Shown here: piece after piece, positions 25,500 through 39,600 of the stretch | Layout of the letters: each line of letters starts with the position of its first letter | How positions within the stretch are numbered: position 1 is the first letter of the stretch | NCBI GenBank assembly: GCA_035610835.1 | Contig: CM069446.1 | Span: forward strand, 49,205,625-49,269,624 | DNA from: Ophiura sarsii | Taxonomy: Eukaryota > Echinodermata > Ophiuroidea > Amphilepidida > Ophiuridae | DNA: 64,000 nt | Direction: 5' to 3' | Program-made: the position numbers and the translations under genes | The notes under the pieces: generated by a model | The model's database searches: none | What the model was told of the DNA's origin: nothing | The model's input: the letters and a program-made list of their open reading frames with translations, nothing else

Positions 25500-25770
25500 T
25501 TTAATATGGCGTATGGAATTTCTATTCATCAAACTTGTTTGTCGCCTCCTCTGTGTGGTAGTTAAGTAAGTAGTGTGGTAAGTGTTGAATACACGGTAAA
25601 TACGATATAATTGAAGCGACCTGGTCGTGAATTTCCCTCACATTGCCTGGGTGATTAGCCAGGCTGCAGTACGCTGTGTAATTGCAGTCATATAGCAGGG
25701 TGTTTGCATTCATCATTATCCATTGCTGGTCTTGTATTGGAGGCAGAATTTCTCTCATAAATAAGGAGTA
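25500..25770. promoter_or_regulatory. Candidate enhancer-like stretch
   Basis: Non-repetitive, with GGTGATTAGCC, TGTAATTGCAGTCATA and TTTGCATTCATCAT motifs, between AT-rich flanks. No protein recognised on either strand. Confidence 0.22.
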
Positions 25771-26579
25771 TATGAATGGTTTAATATCAACATCCCTGTG
25801 AACGTGTTCTTATATCATGGACGAGTTGTTACTACTGAAACAGGTAGGATTACGGATATAGTCTGTTATGTTTTGACCTCCTCTAATCTAAGCTCTATTC
25901 TGATTGGTTGCAGGAGAGGGCTGTTTATTATTTAGCCAATTGGAGAAGTTGTTGAATAATGGTAGGGGGTGAATGGAATGCATGAGATAACAAGGGCTTT
26001 AATATTTTAAAAGCTGTATTTTGATTGGTTGAATAGATGATTCTGATCATATAACAAACCAATCATACCCACCGTTGTTTACCCACTGTTAGGTACAAGT
26101 CTGTAAAATGGATAATATCAAATAAGATTTTTTTTTCTTTTTGAAAAATAATTACAACTGTATCTGTGTCGACTTTTGCCACCAACCAAGACTTCCTGTC
26201 AAATGAATTAAACCCTTTGAGCTGAAATGATAAACTAAACTGGTGCTGGTTTGGCTGGCGGTTTCCCAGCAATAAAAATCAACGAGAATACGGGGCCAAT
26301 TAAAAGCGCCTTGGGAGAGAAAAAACCCTTGTATAACAAAAAAACAAGATATGAGACTGATAGATCCTATAGAAGTAATTCTGCTAATAATTAAGAAAGT
26401 AGATTTCATGTTTCACATTTGCTCACACCTCACTGGTTACATTGTTAAAATTTTAATCTAGCTTTTTCTTTCGTCTTTTTTTTCTCTCTGTCTCTATTTC
26501 TCCATCTCGTCTCACTCTGATACTTGGTTTGATCTTAGCCTTTAGGCAGTCCTAGAGAGACGGTTATAGTTTGTGGACT

Positions 26580-26957
26580 GATAGCCGACAGACCTGGTTG
26601 CCTATCCTGCTACCATGCTCTACTTTCCTATAGTCCGTCTTATCAATTTAGCGCTTTTATTTTGAGAGTTTTAATTGTACCATATATGACAACTTCTGTA
26701 AAACTATACTTGAATTTTTTGTGGTGAATTATTTTCATGGATACTTACTTTCACACAGATAGCCGACAGACCTGGTTGCCTATCCTGCCGCTACCATGTT
26801 TTACTTTCTTATAGTCCGTCCTATCAATTTAACACTTTTGCTTTTGAGAGTTTTGATTGTGCCATATATGACAACTTCTGTAAAACTATACTTGGAATTT
26901 TTGTGGTGAATTATTTTTGTGGTGAATTATTTTTGTGGATACATACTTTCGCACAGC
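26580..26957 (+). repeat. 178-bp tandem duplication
   Basis: GATAGCCGACAGACCTGGTT starts copies at 26580 and 26758. The copies agree through CAACTTCTGTAAAACTATACTT and GGATAC(T/A)TACTTTC(A/G)CACAG. The second has a further short triplication of GTGGTGAATTATTTT. Confidence 0.9.
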
Positions 26958-27654
26958 AAATTGCCAACCATCTCCATTTTCAAACCTACCATGCATATTT
27001 AATTTGGAGAATCCCAACAGTCTTTAATACTGACCCACATTATTTCACAAGGTATTTGGTAGTACAAATTAAAGGTAAATTAACCAAATTAAATAGGCCT
27101 ACCTTGCAAAAATTTGAAGTAGTTTTCCAGTGCATGATTGATTTTCATAGAAGTACATTGCCATGTTGTTTTCTCCTGGCAAAACCCACTTTTATGAAGA
27201 TTGCCTCTAACCATCATTTGATTTTTCTCATTCACTTTGAGTCGTAATTTCCATACATCTGGGTTATGGTCTGGATACAGTTCAAAACTGAAGAATAAAT
27301 ATTTTTTTAACAAGTCTTATAATAATATTTTGGCTAGCATTACTGTATATTTTAGAGTTAGACTGAAACATATATTATAAATTGTCGTTTGTAAATTTTG
27401 CACTTATTCTGAAGCAGAGAATAACATAAGGTGTATAAAATGCAGCCCCCTTGAGAATTTGTTCCTCAAACATGGCTGCCAGTTAAAATTTTACTCTGTG
27501 CATATATTTCTATGGTGCATTTCTGTTTAAAGATTTGATTTCCTGATCATAAATTCATGTACCTACAATGAATTTGAACTTTGAACGATTAAAACCTTTT
27601 GTTGGATTGGATAGATGCATTTTGTTCCTTATTCTATTACTATCAGAGGGTGTT

Positions 27655-27885
27655 TTAACACTTTCCACGCTGTGTGGTCGTCTGCAGACAACAGTTCCAA
27701 AATTTCACAAAATTTCAAAATTACTGAATTCCATCACTATGTTTGGAATCACCGTGAGAAATGCATTAAAATAAGTACAAACATGCCTAGTATTGGTTCA
27801 GTAATTATCGAGATAGACTTTGAAAGTTGGGAAAGGTTTCTGAGAAATCTGTTTGCATATGGCAAATTTTATAGTGGATGCATGA
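27655..27885 (+). mobile_element. TTAA-type MITE (TTAACACTTTCCACG family), copy 1
   Basis: Left end TTAACACTTTCCACG is intact. The interior ACAAACATGCCTAGTATTGG and GAGATAGACTTTGAAAGTTGG matches five other copies. The right end is degraded. Confidence 0.8.
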
Positions 27886-28578
27886 AGATTTGTACCTGAA
27901 TTATTATTATTCTGTACTTTTTCTTCACCATCCATTTTTTATTCCATACTTTTGTGGCGAATAATAATATTCATAACAAGCGGACTTTGATCCCAAATCT
28001 AATCAAAAACTTTTTTCTCAGCAATGAGGTTCTTGTCCTCCAGCCCCTCTCTCTCATACTGATCTCACTGATAAGACCTAACTCCCACCAACCAACCAAC
28101 CAACCACCAAATCAAATTGTCTATTGTGTATCAGGCCAGTGCCCTGTCGCTGCGATTAGCGTGTCTGCCCAGGCAGAAACAGTAATACCTGTTTCCTAGC
28201 TATGCTTAGTGTACAAGACTTTCTTGCCGGTACGAAGCTGGCTGACTGCCCCGCGGTCACCGCTCTGGTTCTTCCTAGCTCGCTTGCTATTATAGGTCAG
28301 AACTTTCTCTTGACTTGGGTTTTGCTGACATCACAGTGTTGAGTGTGTGTGAAGCCCAATTCTTCCTGTAGTTAGGTGTAATAAAATTTTGGATCAGTCG
28401 GAGTTGTACTTCTAGTAATATTCGTTGATTTGCTGCAATGATTTTGATTTTTCATTAGATTTGCAATATAAAGGTGCGATTTATGATTTAGCTAACTTTA
28501 AATTGATAACATCGGGGGTATATGAGTTGAATTTTGCAAATTACTCATCATTATAACAGGTCTTGTTTTGGTATACTC

Positions 28579-28825
28579 TTAACACTTTCCACGCGGCAGG
28601 CGTCTGCAAACGACATTCCAAAATTTCACAAAATGTTTCAAAATTGTCAAAATTATTCAAATTCATCACCATATTTGGAGTCGCAGTGAGGAAGGCATTA
28701 AAATAAGTACAAACATGCCTAGTATTGGTTCAGTAATTCTTGAGATAAACTTTGAAAGTTGGGAAAGGTTTCTTAAAAATCTGTTTTGAATATGGTAAAA
28801 CGAATAGCAGCGTGGAAAGAGTTAA
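28579..28825 (+). mobile_element. TTAA-type MITE, copy 2
   Basis: TTAACACTTTCCACGCGGC at left and GCAGCGTGGAAAGAGTTAA at right. Confidence 0.88.
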
Positions 28826-30518
28826 ATATTACCTCAGATTTTAACCTCAGAGTGTCATGTTCACATTAGTTTACATTTACGACATTTTTTAAGTAAACCT
28901 GTTTAAAAATCAAACTAATTTGATGTGACTATGATAGGTACGCTTGATTTGCTAACATTTTGTAGCTCCAAGTTTGGGTGATGGGCGATTTCTGTGTAAT
29001 CGTAAAGTTTTGGCAATACCATGATAATGGAGACGACCGAAACCAAAGTGACAGAATCGTGTGTGGTTTTGTCATGATTTTTGTTTACTCGTCTTGTTTT
29101 GAAAACAGGTCGTAAGTATTTTGATAGCATGGCAAGTTTCTCATTCATTTCCCCATTTGGCAGTTGCACCCAATTTACTTTTATCCATTCTATATCACAG
29201 GGGATTCCCCCCCAAAAACGATAGATAACATACATACACTGCAGCAAAAGGATATAAATGATAAGGGAAACTTGTGTAAGATACTCCATTTTTTTGTCCG
29301 AAAAAAAAGGAAAACCTATTGCCTAGTAGTAGTGGGCATGTATTATTTGACAGGCAGCCTGCTGTCAAAATAAGTTGTTGTAGCGAAGTGTCTTAATAAT
29401 AGTTCAACAAAGTGGTGCCATGTCTTGTCATATTTGTAAATCGTACATGTCATCGTCATGAGAGGTTTCGCCCTCCTAGCAAGCAAGCGCCACCCTGCAC
29501 TTCAAACAGACCTGTCCTATCACTGCTTATCAGCCATTGAGGGTGTACGCACACATGACATCTTTTGCGTTTTTGAGTCGATATGATCCAAATTGTGTTG
29601 ACACGGTTTTGTATGGAGAGGATGCTTTTACAGATGGTCGGGACATCATCCTCATCCTCCTACTTGTCATCTTTAAGTAGCGAAGGCTAAAAGGACACAC
29701 GGCACTTGTCACTCGCAGCAATGTCGATGACGATCGGATGCCCATAGTTTGATATCTCGTCATAATACCCCGGTCATTGTTCGGTGTGTGTTTTTTTGGT
29801 GGGAGTGTAAACGGAAATGCTAAAAACAGGAAGTGTCTGCCTGTAACACATTTTTGTTACAAACGATACTTGAGAGCTTGTTTTAACTCTTTAGCTACAA
29901 GAGGTGTCTTCCCCTGATCCCACAAAATGAGGATGAAGACTAAGCCTGTTTGTGCTTAACATTTAAATTGTGTCAGATTCTACTGTGGCATGGTTGAAAT
30001 CAGATTTGAAATCTTTTGATTGAGAATGATGAGTGTTGCAACGGTGCTCATTTACGTACGGAAGGAACCACTTTGATAGCACGCGAAAGGATGCTGTTTA
30101 GTAACCATCTGCTTGGCTCATTGTATATAAGCATCAGGCACTTCATAAATTCATGATATGATTCCTTATTGTTCGTCCCATTTAATCCCGTATTCCTTGT
30201 GACAAGCATAAACAGCCATGAGGCAATATGAGGGTGTTGGGGCTGGTCCGTTCTGAAGTGTCCAATAATGCTGTCTCATTTACAGACCTCTTTAAAAAAT
30301 GTATTTATAAGGATCAGTAAGAGGAGTTAGTTAATCAGCTGTAACTAGGTGGGGACATGTATTCCTGTTTTTATGGGAGAACCATCATTTGAATTGAGTC
30401 TACCTATGGGGTAATTAACCCTTCTTTACCACTTCATTATCACTTTGAGTACGTTGTTGAGGGAATCTTTCCATCTATTAACTTACACTTTTCAATCTTT
30501 TTGGTTACCTCCTTACAG
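28826..30518. other. Upstream of the first recognised PRDM exon; nothing certain
   Basis: Presumably the 3' part of a PRDM intron. A minus-strand frame of 124 codons at 28915-29289 has no recognisable motif. The sequence ends in the acceptor tract ctttttggttacctccttacag. Confidence 0.5.
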
Positions 30519-30653
30519 ATCGTTGACGATACGGGTAAAGTCAAGTGTTGGATCGACGCGAGTCTACCAGGAACCGGGAACTGGATGAAATACGTGCGGA
30601 GCGCCCCGCATATGGACGAGCAGAATATGGTCCCAGTGCAAGTTGATAACAAG
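30519..30653 (+). CDS. PRDM exon: middle of PR/SET domain
   Basis: The exon is 135 nt, 45 codons, phase 0 at both ends. The acceptor is ccttacag and the donor is AAG|gtaaga. It encodes [18 protein letters not shown] followed by [10 protein letters not shown] and [10 protein letters not shown], which match the PRDM3/16 segment around W-x-K-Y-I/V-R in the PR domain. The preceding PR-domain exon (the part that usually reads like GLG-W-..FGPY) was looked for upstream and not found, so the gene is open on this side. Confidence 0.9.
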
Positions 30654-33600
30654 GTAAGAAAACCCAAGGGAGTGTGGGGAGGGGAGGGGAGGGGGTGAGG
30701 GGTACAAAGTGGATACGAGGTCGCAGGGATGTGCCACGAAATAGGGTCCCATTTTCACTCATATGATAAACGAATAACCCCTTTGTAATACCTATTTTTT
30801 GGTAAATCAATAAGTCTTAATTTCATGAGTTTTGCCATTTTTATGAATATTTTGGCAAAATCTAAAATTGAGGGGAAATAATGATTTTTGAGTAAATCCA
30901 TTATAAGTCAATATTTTCCCAAAAAGTGGTACATTAAAATTTTTCACGGTCAATGTTCATTTTGCTTTTTTTGCTTTTTGCACCCCTTCCCCCGGAAGAA
31001 AGCAAACAACAACAACAACAGTTATTCACTTCATATAATTGAAACCAGGGATTAAGTTATCAACAAAAAGAAATTGAAAAACTCATAATAAATCTTTGTA
31101 TGATCAGATTTGGTTACACCATTATTGTATTTGTTTTTTGTGTGAAATAGTGTAAATGATGAATGACTCAAATATTTCAGTGGGTGTGTTTTGGATACCT
31201 TTCAATCTAGAAGGAGACAACAAATCTCTGTGTATGGTAATTAAACAGTTTGACCTATTTTTTCTCTCCTTCAAAATGCATAATGCACATGCATTATATG
31301 CATGCATTTAATGTCATGGTGACCTGCATCCACATTAGACAAACCTAGGTTTTTTTGGCAAAGTTTAAGATGTTATTTTTCCTCTCTTAAGCTGGTAGCA
31401 ATCATCACTTTCAATAATACAGAATATTCATTGTGTGTTTTCTCATTTACATAAAAAAAAGCATGACCTGCACCTCCTCTGAAAAAAAGAAGAAGCAAAG
31501 CAGAAAATCAACATGCTTAATTTGCAAACAATTTCTAGGATTTAGTTATGCAATTCTGCATTCTGCATTTTACACTTGCCCTAAAGATGCGATTTAATCA
31601 CAAAAATGTGCCAATATCATACAAATGTATTGAAGTTGTGGGGCGTGTAACAATAACATTAATCCCAAAGGGGCTTGTTGGTTATGTTTTGTAAGCAAAG
31701 CAAAGGCGTTTAATGGCTGTTCAAAAAAAGAGAGAGAGGGAAAAAAAAGTGCAGGGAACGTGGGGCGATGGTGTGCAGAGGCCAGGTGTGAGGCTTGTGA
31801 AGCCCGGGGTCATGTTGAGTGGGGGGAAGGGAACGATGAATGGGCGTAAGAAGGGTGGAGGACCAGTTTTAGAGATATCGGTGAAAGGAATTAAATAGGA
31901 CATCTAGGGCCTGCACAAAGAATAGTAATAGCATTTGTTGAAATTACATCTGTGTTGACACCCTTCCACGAGAAGGAGATTAAAACGGATAATGAATACT
32001 ATTTATTTAAGGGTTTTGTTGATTGGTGATGATAGCATGAATAATGCAAATATTCATGAATTATTCATGAACTTTTCTTGGGTGTTTATGAACTTGAATG
32101 ATATTTTACGGATAGAGATCAATCATTTGATAACTGAATTATTTGCTCAATACTTTAAAAGTGGGTTAGTCTGTCTGGCCTGTGTATTTTCTTTATTGTT
32201 TTTTTTCTCGAAATCTGTAAATTTTCAAAACAAATTCAAAAAGATTTCTTATACATTAAATGTCTAAAAAAAAAAAAATTAAAAAATCAGGATTTTTCAA
32301 AGAATTTCAAAAAAAATTCAGAAAATCTTTAAAAATTATAAATAAGGATTAGCAAATTTTAGGATTGTCATGCCAATAGATTATTTTGTTGTTTTCTCCC
32401 TGTGTTGGGCCTGTGAATACAGAGATAAGCTCGTGCTCTGTGTTAAGTCAGTAAATGCATCTGTTGTTTAAATTTATAAAGGGAGAACTTAACAATAAAC
32501 TGTAAAAGCCAATATTTTCGCGTAAAGATATTTTCGAGCATTTTTATATCATATACATTCACGAATTGTTTTTTTAGCAGGCGACCTTCTAGATGCACTG
32601 CATGAATGTTGAAAACAATATTTTTGTGTGTGGTATAATTTTTGTGGACAAATATTTTGTGCGAAAAGTGCAAAAAATAATACCTCCGCGAAAATGTCAG
32701 CTTTTACAGTACCTAGATGTCCATTTCACTTCCTCGAGATGGTGACATCAACCAAATTAATTATGCAGCATTCGCCTGTTTGTAGCAACATTCCATCTAT
32801 TGCATGCGTGTGTCTGCACAGCAGCATCTCTAGTTAATTTGCTCCGTTATATCACCGCGATCCGTTAAAAGCACGTTACTGACGTCACTCCTCGGAGGAA
32901 GTAAATAAACAATTACAGTTACACCGAATTTCAGTCAGTGTATATAATATTTTACAACTTTAATTACACATGTGTGTTTATTTGTATTTCAGACGAGCCC
33001 GACTATTATAATGTGTATGGTCACTGAGCAATTTCATAAGTACCTTAATAACAATTGCTCTTTTTGCTCCTTTTTTTGCTAGGTATTTTACAAGGTTATC
33101 CGACCCATTCAGGCTGGTGAAGAATTGATGGTCCTGAAAGAGGCAGCATTCCCAGATCAAGACGGCATTCCGTTTCAGCTCATCGGTAAGAATTTCGCTC
33201 AAGATCTGAAAGAAAAATAAGTACACGGAAATAAGAATACGATATAAGTACAATTTGGGGGAAATTAAGATACATTACTTCTTCAAAGGTTGCTGATAAC
33301 AGTGTAATTATGAGTATACAATGGTAATTATCAAATTGTCAGAATAATTGGTATTTTTATTGGAAAATTAAACCTGAGGTATTTGAGGCTACCAAAATTA
33401 TTGCTAAAAGTCAAATGGTTGATTTGCATTCTGTATCTATGGCAAGGAATCATGGGGGTTATTGATTATCTTTTATCAACATTTTAAAAATGTTTTAATG
33501 CAGCGAGCTCAAATTATATATTGCACACAAATAGAAAACAAATGTATGTTCTTTGTTAATGAATTAATTACTTCATTAATTCTGGATCTACTCACAAGTG

Positions 33601-36600
33601 ACCTACCCATAATCCTTTGTATGTGACCCAGCAGGAAGCAGACTATGCAATCAACAATATACCTTTCATTGTAGTCATTTGAATATACGTACATGACTCA
33701 TGCATTCTGGATCCTGTCGTAGAAAAAATGCTGATGCTTTTAATTGAATACACATTTTAGGATTGCAAAAGTTGCAGAGTCATAAAACCTCAAAAATGAT
33801 CATCAAAATCCACCAATTGTCTCAAAACCGTTTAACTATTATCACATCATTGCTATAATGTTTGATATTGTGTGTATTTAAATGTATACCCTGTTCAATG
33901 AGCTATAACATGACCCAGTTGTCAATTATTATATGCATTAGGCCTCGCCAACTTGATCTTTAGTTTCCCGTAACATTTTTTTTCAAAACAGGGGAGGCAA
34001 CCATTTCATTATTCATTATTCATTATTTTTATGACTTTCATTACTATACAAAATTTGGATGTCAGACGTATTGTTATACACCGCTGCACACCATCATAGA
34101 ATGAAATGGGTCAATTTAGTGTAAGTTACAGAAAGGCTATTCTGGTCAAAATGAATAAACATTTCATAATTTCATCACACAAAATGCATGAATTTGGACG
34201 TTTTCCTTGTAAAAACGGTATTTTTCCCCAAAAATTTCATTAATTAATTCAAACGCGGGCATGAAAATGAAGTGCGGGCGGGTTACGGGAAACTAAAAAT
34301 CAAGTTGGCGAGGCCTTAACCAGAGGATAGCAAAATACATGTTGGTCATAATCATAATTATATTAAATTCACTATAGACCAAATTGAAGACATTGCTCTC
34401 CCATCCTCTTTACCCCAATGTACATCTCAAAAGGTCATCCTCCTCCTTTTACTGAACGACACATAGTGATACTACATGTAGAGCCACCTCTACCATTCAG
34501 CTACTGATCATACACACTATCCATACAGGTGACTGGCTATTGGATAAAAGTTTAGAATGACTGGACACTTTCTGCCAACAGAGGGCTCACTACTGTTTTC
34601 CTGGCTGCACAAGTCAGAGAGGCAGTGTAGCATACACGCTGAGATCTTAATCTCTCCGGCACACACACAGGCCACAGACCATACAGTCATTTCAGGGTCT
34701 ATGATACAATCCACACTGAGCCATTATTGTTATGCGTGCACTGCAGCCGCTCAGACACACACACACAACCGCTGCCATGCCATGCAGTATCAGTCCAGAG
34801 TGTAACTCTACCATTCTCCCTTTCTATCCCACCATAACAGAGGAACAGCAATACGACTGCCCGGATTGCCAGGAGGTGTTCAGGTCCAAGGTGGGGCTGA
34901 GAAGACACCAGACTTACGCTTGCAAGAATTTGGACGCTGCTGGAATATACAGCAATATGAACCAACAACAGTTGATGATGATGGAGCAACAGGAAAATGG
35001 TTGCAATAATAATGCCAGCGCACCAGGTGCACCACTTATGCCAGTCAGGGAACTCATGGATGATACCGGTAAGTTTTAAAGTTGTGGAAATGTGTTGTAT
35101 TTTTTTGGTTTAAATTTCTTTTTTTGCTTATTTATTCTTATGAATTCTGTATATTGAAACATATTCATTCTGCTACAGATATAATGATGTAAATGTATAA
35201 TATTTCTCATGGCTTCTAATTTGAAACATGTTCTGCTACAAAAAAAGGCATACTATTTATACCTATGGGTCTTTTTTCTCATGGCTACCAAGTAATACTT
35301 ATGATTGGTAAATAGTTGTTTTATACCATGGTTCCATGTTTATACCGATAATTTGTCATTGACTATTAATAACCCCTAATTGTTTTGTGAATGTGGTATT
35401 TTATTTTGAGAGATGACTTTATTCTTATGAATTCATATTTTGAACCACATTAGTCCATTAATACTAATAGCTTCAAGGGGCTTTTTCTGTTTGGTTACCA
35501 ATAATTGGTATTATAGTTGTTTGATACTGATCATTTTACTTTGACTATGTAACCCCTAATTGTTTGGGATTATGGTACATATTTTGAAAGGTGATAGTCA
35601 AATCAAACACAGTCCTTAGTCAAATTTATTAATTTTGTATTATAGTGTTAGAAATCCCCACATGTAATAGGTGTCAAGTGTAGCTTAAATACATGGACAA
35701 TTTTTGGTAGCCTTTTATGAAATGCACATCCTAAAAACTCACATAATAACAAATGGAAGCCATTGTAGGTTTTGTATCGCAAGGTTTCCTTATGCTATTG
35801 CTGCCCTGTGTTTTATTTTTGGTAGCACACAACAATATCATAAATCACAATCTTAACAATTATACAAATGGCAGCCATTGGTGGTTTAGTATCAGGAGGC
35901 TTTAATATTCAATAGCGACTGTGTGTTGTACTCTTGGTAGCATGTGTAACCATGGTGGTGTGTAACACACTATAATAGTAATATCATTATTCATAATCTT
36001 AACACTTTCAACGCGGCAGGTGTCTGCAGATGACAGTTCCAAAATGTCACAAAATGTTTCAAAAATGTCAACATTATTGAATTTCAACTCCATATTTAGA
36101 ATCATCATAAGAAATGCATTGAAATAAGTACAAGCATGCCAAGTATTGGTCCAGTAATTCTTAAGTTTAACACAGACTTTGAAAGTTGGGAAAGGTTTGT
36201 GAAAAATCTGTTTTGTATACGATAAAATTAGCACCCGCGGGAAAGTGTTAACAATAACACTAATGGCAGCCATTGGTTGTTTAGTTAGTACCAGGAATCT
36301 TTAATATTCAATAGCTATTGCATGTTGTACACTTGGTAGCCTATGTAAAAGCACATCATGTAAACTATAAAACAATAGCTGCCCTTTTTGGAAGTTTACT
36401 TTTTGAACTTGCCTTTGCTCATTACTGCTCAGTGCTCATACGGTAACTCCATTTTTTGTTGATCCTTAAAAGTGGTAGGTGTAAAAAAGTTCAATTTTAA
36501 TCAATTTTGACTTCAATTGAACCTGTTTACCCTAATTACCCCCCCCCCAAAAAAAAATGACCATAATATATGGCATGTAGGTAATTGTGACAAAAAATAA

Positions 36601-39600
36601 AAATGTTTGTTAAAATTTATGGAATCCATTTCAAGCGGCAGTTATGTGATACACATACTGTAAAAGTGGAAACTTTTGCACTACATTTATTTTTGCGCTA
36701 AAACCAGCAAGTGCGAGAATAAAAACGCTCTAAGATCTTTTAATTTGTATGGAGGTCTATGTATATTAAAGGCATCACAAAAATAAAAACAAGCAAAATT
36801 GTTCAAAATGTGCATAAATTTCCACTTATACAAAGTTCTGCAATAGAAGTTTTAACACTTTTCAAGACTGATCAAAATTGTTATTTATCTATAGAGAAAG
36901 ACCAAAACTTAAGAAACACTGCATCTAGTATCAGTGTTTTTAAAGCATCGCTATTTCCATAGTTGTTTATGTTTTAAACAAACAGCCTACAGGGAGGGCT
37001 AATAATGAAACCCAACTGAAAAGGTTACAATGAGACTGCTTATTTTTGTGTATTTCTTAAATTTCAAAATTTAATTCTCAATTTTCTCTTGAACATTTTA
37101 ATCCTTTTACAGATCTTGATGATATGAATGATATGAATGATGAATCCATGCAGGAATACGATTCCGGATCCGATGGAGCTGAAACGCCCCCTCCCGACCA
37201 CGCAAACATCTCAGAGGAAGACTACAGCGAGACCAGACAGTTCAAATGTACCGAGTGCCCTCGCTCATTCAACTGGAAAACTAACCTGGTGCGTCACATG
37301 AGCGACCACGAGAACGACCGATTCTTTCCGTGCGAGAACTGCGACAAGAGTTTCTCCGATCCGAGTAACTTGCAGCGTCACATACGAACACAGCACGTCG
37401 GCGCTCGAAGCCACGCCTGTCCGGAGTGCGGCAAAACATTTGCCACGTCGAGTGGTCTGAAACAGCACACGCACATTCATAGCAGTATCAAGCCCTTCAC
37501 GTGTGAGGTTTGCCTTAAGTCGTACACGCAATTCTCCAACTTGTGCAGACACAAACGGATGCACGTAGATTGCCGCACTCAGTTGAAGTGCACCACGTGC
37601 GGCCAGATGTTTGCGACGATCACCAGTCTGAACAAGCATCGTCGTTTCTGCCACGGAAGCAGCCAGATGATGAACGGACATAATCCAGTGTTACCGATGC
37701 AGCAGGGGCTACGAAGCACCAATGGCCCTTTGATAGGGGGCGCCGTTCCATCCGCCACCAGCCCAAACATGATGAGCATGGGAGTGTTGCCGCCGACCAG
37801 TTCTGCACTGCATCCTGCCAACCTCGCACAATTGTACAATATGCAGTTAACGCAACAAGCTGCGTTGCTGCAGAATAACCTCTTGGCTTACTCGGGTGAC
37901 AAAAGCGCCCCAGTTGCCACGCATCCTTACCTCATGGGTTACCCGCACCTCGCTAACCACACACCCTTATTAGCTACCGGACTGGCAAATGCTAATGGCC
38001 TGCTCAAACCGAGTTTGAGCCCTAATCAGTCCACAGAAGAGTGGCTTAAACATTATACGGCCGTCACATCCCCTAATAAGAATTACAAATTCAGTTCGGA
38101 ATTGGAAAGCGAGAAATCAAAGAAGTTGGAGAGTGACTTGAGCGATGCTGGAAGTGACATTGACAATGTTAGCACCCCAACAGGGAGTGACTTGGATTCT
38201 ACGTCTGGCAGCGATTTAGATTCGGAAAACGACGATATCGAGAGAAGCATGAAGAAGAGGAAAGAAAAAGGACTGAAACATGGAGACAATAAGTTGAATG
38301 GCGAAAAACTGGAGAATTTGTTGCATCATCATAGCGATAATGGTCAGAGTGAACCCATTAAAGCCATTGCTAGTATCGCTGAGAAATACTTTGGTGGAGC
38401 ATTACCACCCGGTATGATAACACAGCATATGGTATCTCCGCGTATTATCCCGGCAATGCCATCCAGTATCATTCCATTACATAAGATCAAAGAGGAACCC
38501 CTACCCATGTCACAAGAGGGCGCTTTTGATTTATCGAGGAACAGTGTCAAATCCCCACGGGCATCTCCCGTAACCAAAACACCCCGGGATGATCAGCCGC
38601 TTGACCTCAGCATGCCGAGCAAGAAGCGTGAACCCGACGCAGAAACCAAGAAAGAACACTCTGATATTGACTTGAAAAAGATGCCTATCATTGTAAATGG
38701 GGCAGAACACGAGAAGATGCTACAGCATCACATGAATATGGCGTACACAAAACCAATTCCTTTCATGGATCCCATCTACAGAGTGAACAACGGATTTCCC
38801 ATGATGCATCACAAGTTCATGCGCATGGATTACGCGGGTCATGAAATGATGCTACAGCAGGCTCAGGCTGCTGCTGCGTTCGCTGGTCTTCGCAAGTTTG
38901 AACACTACGACCCCAGTAAGGTTTCGCCCGTCATGGCAACCAAACCCATCATTAGCCCTCCGCAACGCGGTGCGTTCTCGGTGAACAGTCTGCTCTATGC
39001 TAATTCGGCCGATAAGATGGTGATCCGCTCGAAAGATCGCTACACGTGCAAATTCTGTGGCAAACTTTTCCCGCGATCGGCCAATTTGACGCGTCATCTA
39101 CGCACGCACACCGGTGAACAGCCCTACTCTTGCAAGTATTGCGACCGGTCGTTCAGCATCTCGTCCAATCTGCAACGTCATGTGAGAAATATCCACAACA
39201 AGGAAAAGCCCTTCAAATGTCCTCTCTGTGACAGATGTTTCGGACAACAGACAAATCTCGATCGCCATCTCAAGAAGCACGAGAACGAGCGCAACGAAGA
39301 ATCCGGCTCGCTATCCCCAATCACACCGATCAAGGACGACCTGTTGGCGAATAAACTCAAGGAAGCCAAGCTCAACGGTTCTACCCCGCTGCCGCCAACA
39401 GTTAATCTGAGCTTGGCAGAGAAGGATGAATCCTACTTTGATGAGATCAAAAACTTCATCACCAACAAATCTAGAGCGGCGCAAATCAGCAAAGATCTGC
39501 TGCCTGATATCCAGCCAGTCCTTCCTCGACAAGTGCAGAGTCCCTCTGTAGGCAGTTCTTCTCCAGATGGCCCCAAGAAAGTAGATCTTGATTCTTTACC

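Larger units (their letters stand above)
35069..37112 (+). other. PRDM intron between finger 1 and the terminal exon
   Basis: The intron is 2044 nt, entered and left in phase 1. It holds a TTAA-type MITE at 35999-36251 and a CTGTAAAAG-type element at 36656-36836. No C2H2 motif was found inside, so no exon for the extra finger of vertebrate relatives is visible here. Confidence 0.8.

Noticed and set aside
28915..29289. 124-codon minus-strand frame directly upstream of the PRDM exons
   Set aside because: No family motif, AT-rich codons, no splice or start evidence; length is within chance for this amount of sequence.
34557..34840. Extending the finger 1 exon upstream to the nearest ATG codons
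   Set aside because: A good acceptor at 34840 and correct phase with the PR/SET exon fix the start at 34841; the upstream residues do not match the family.
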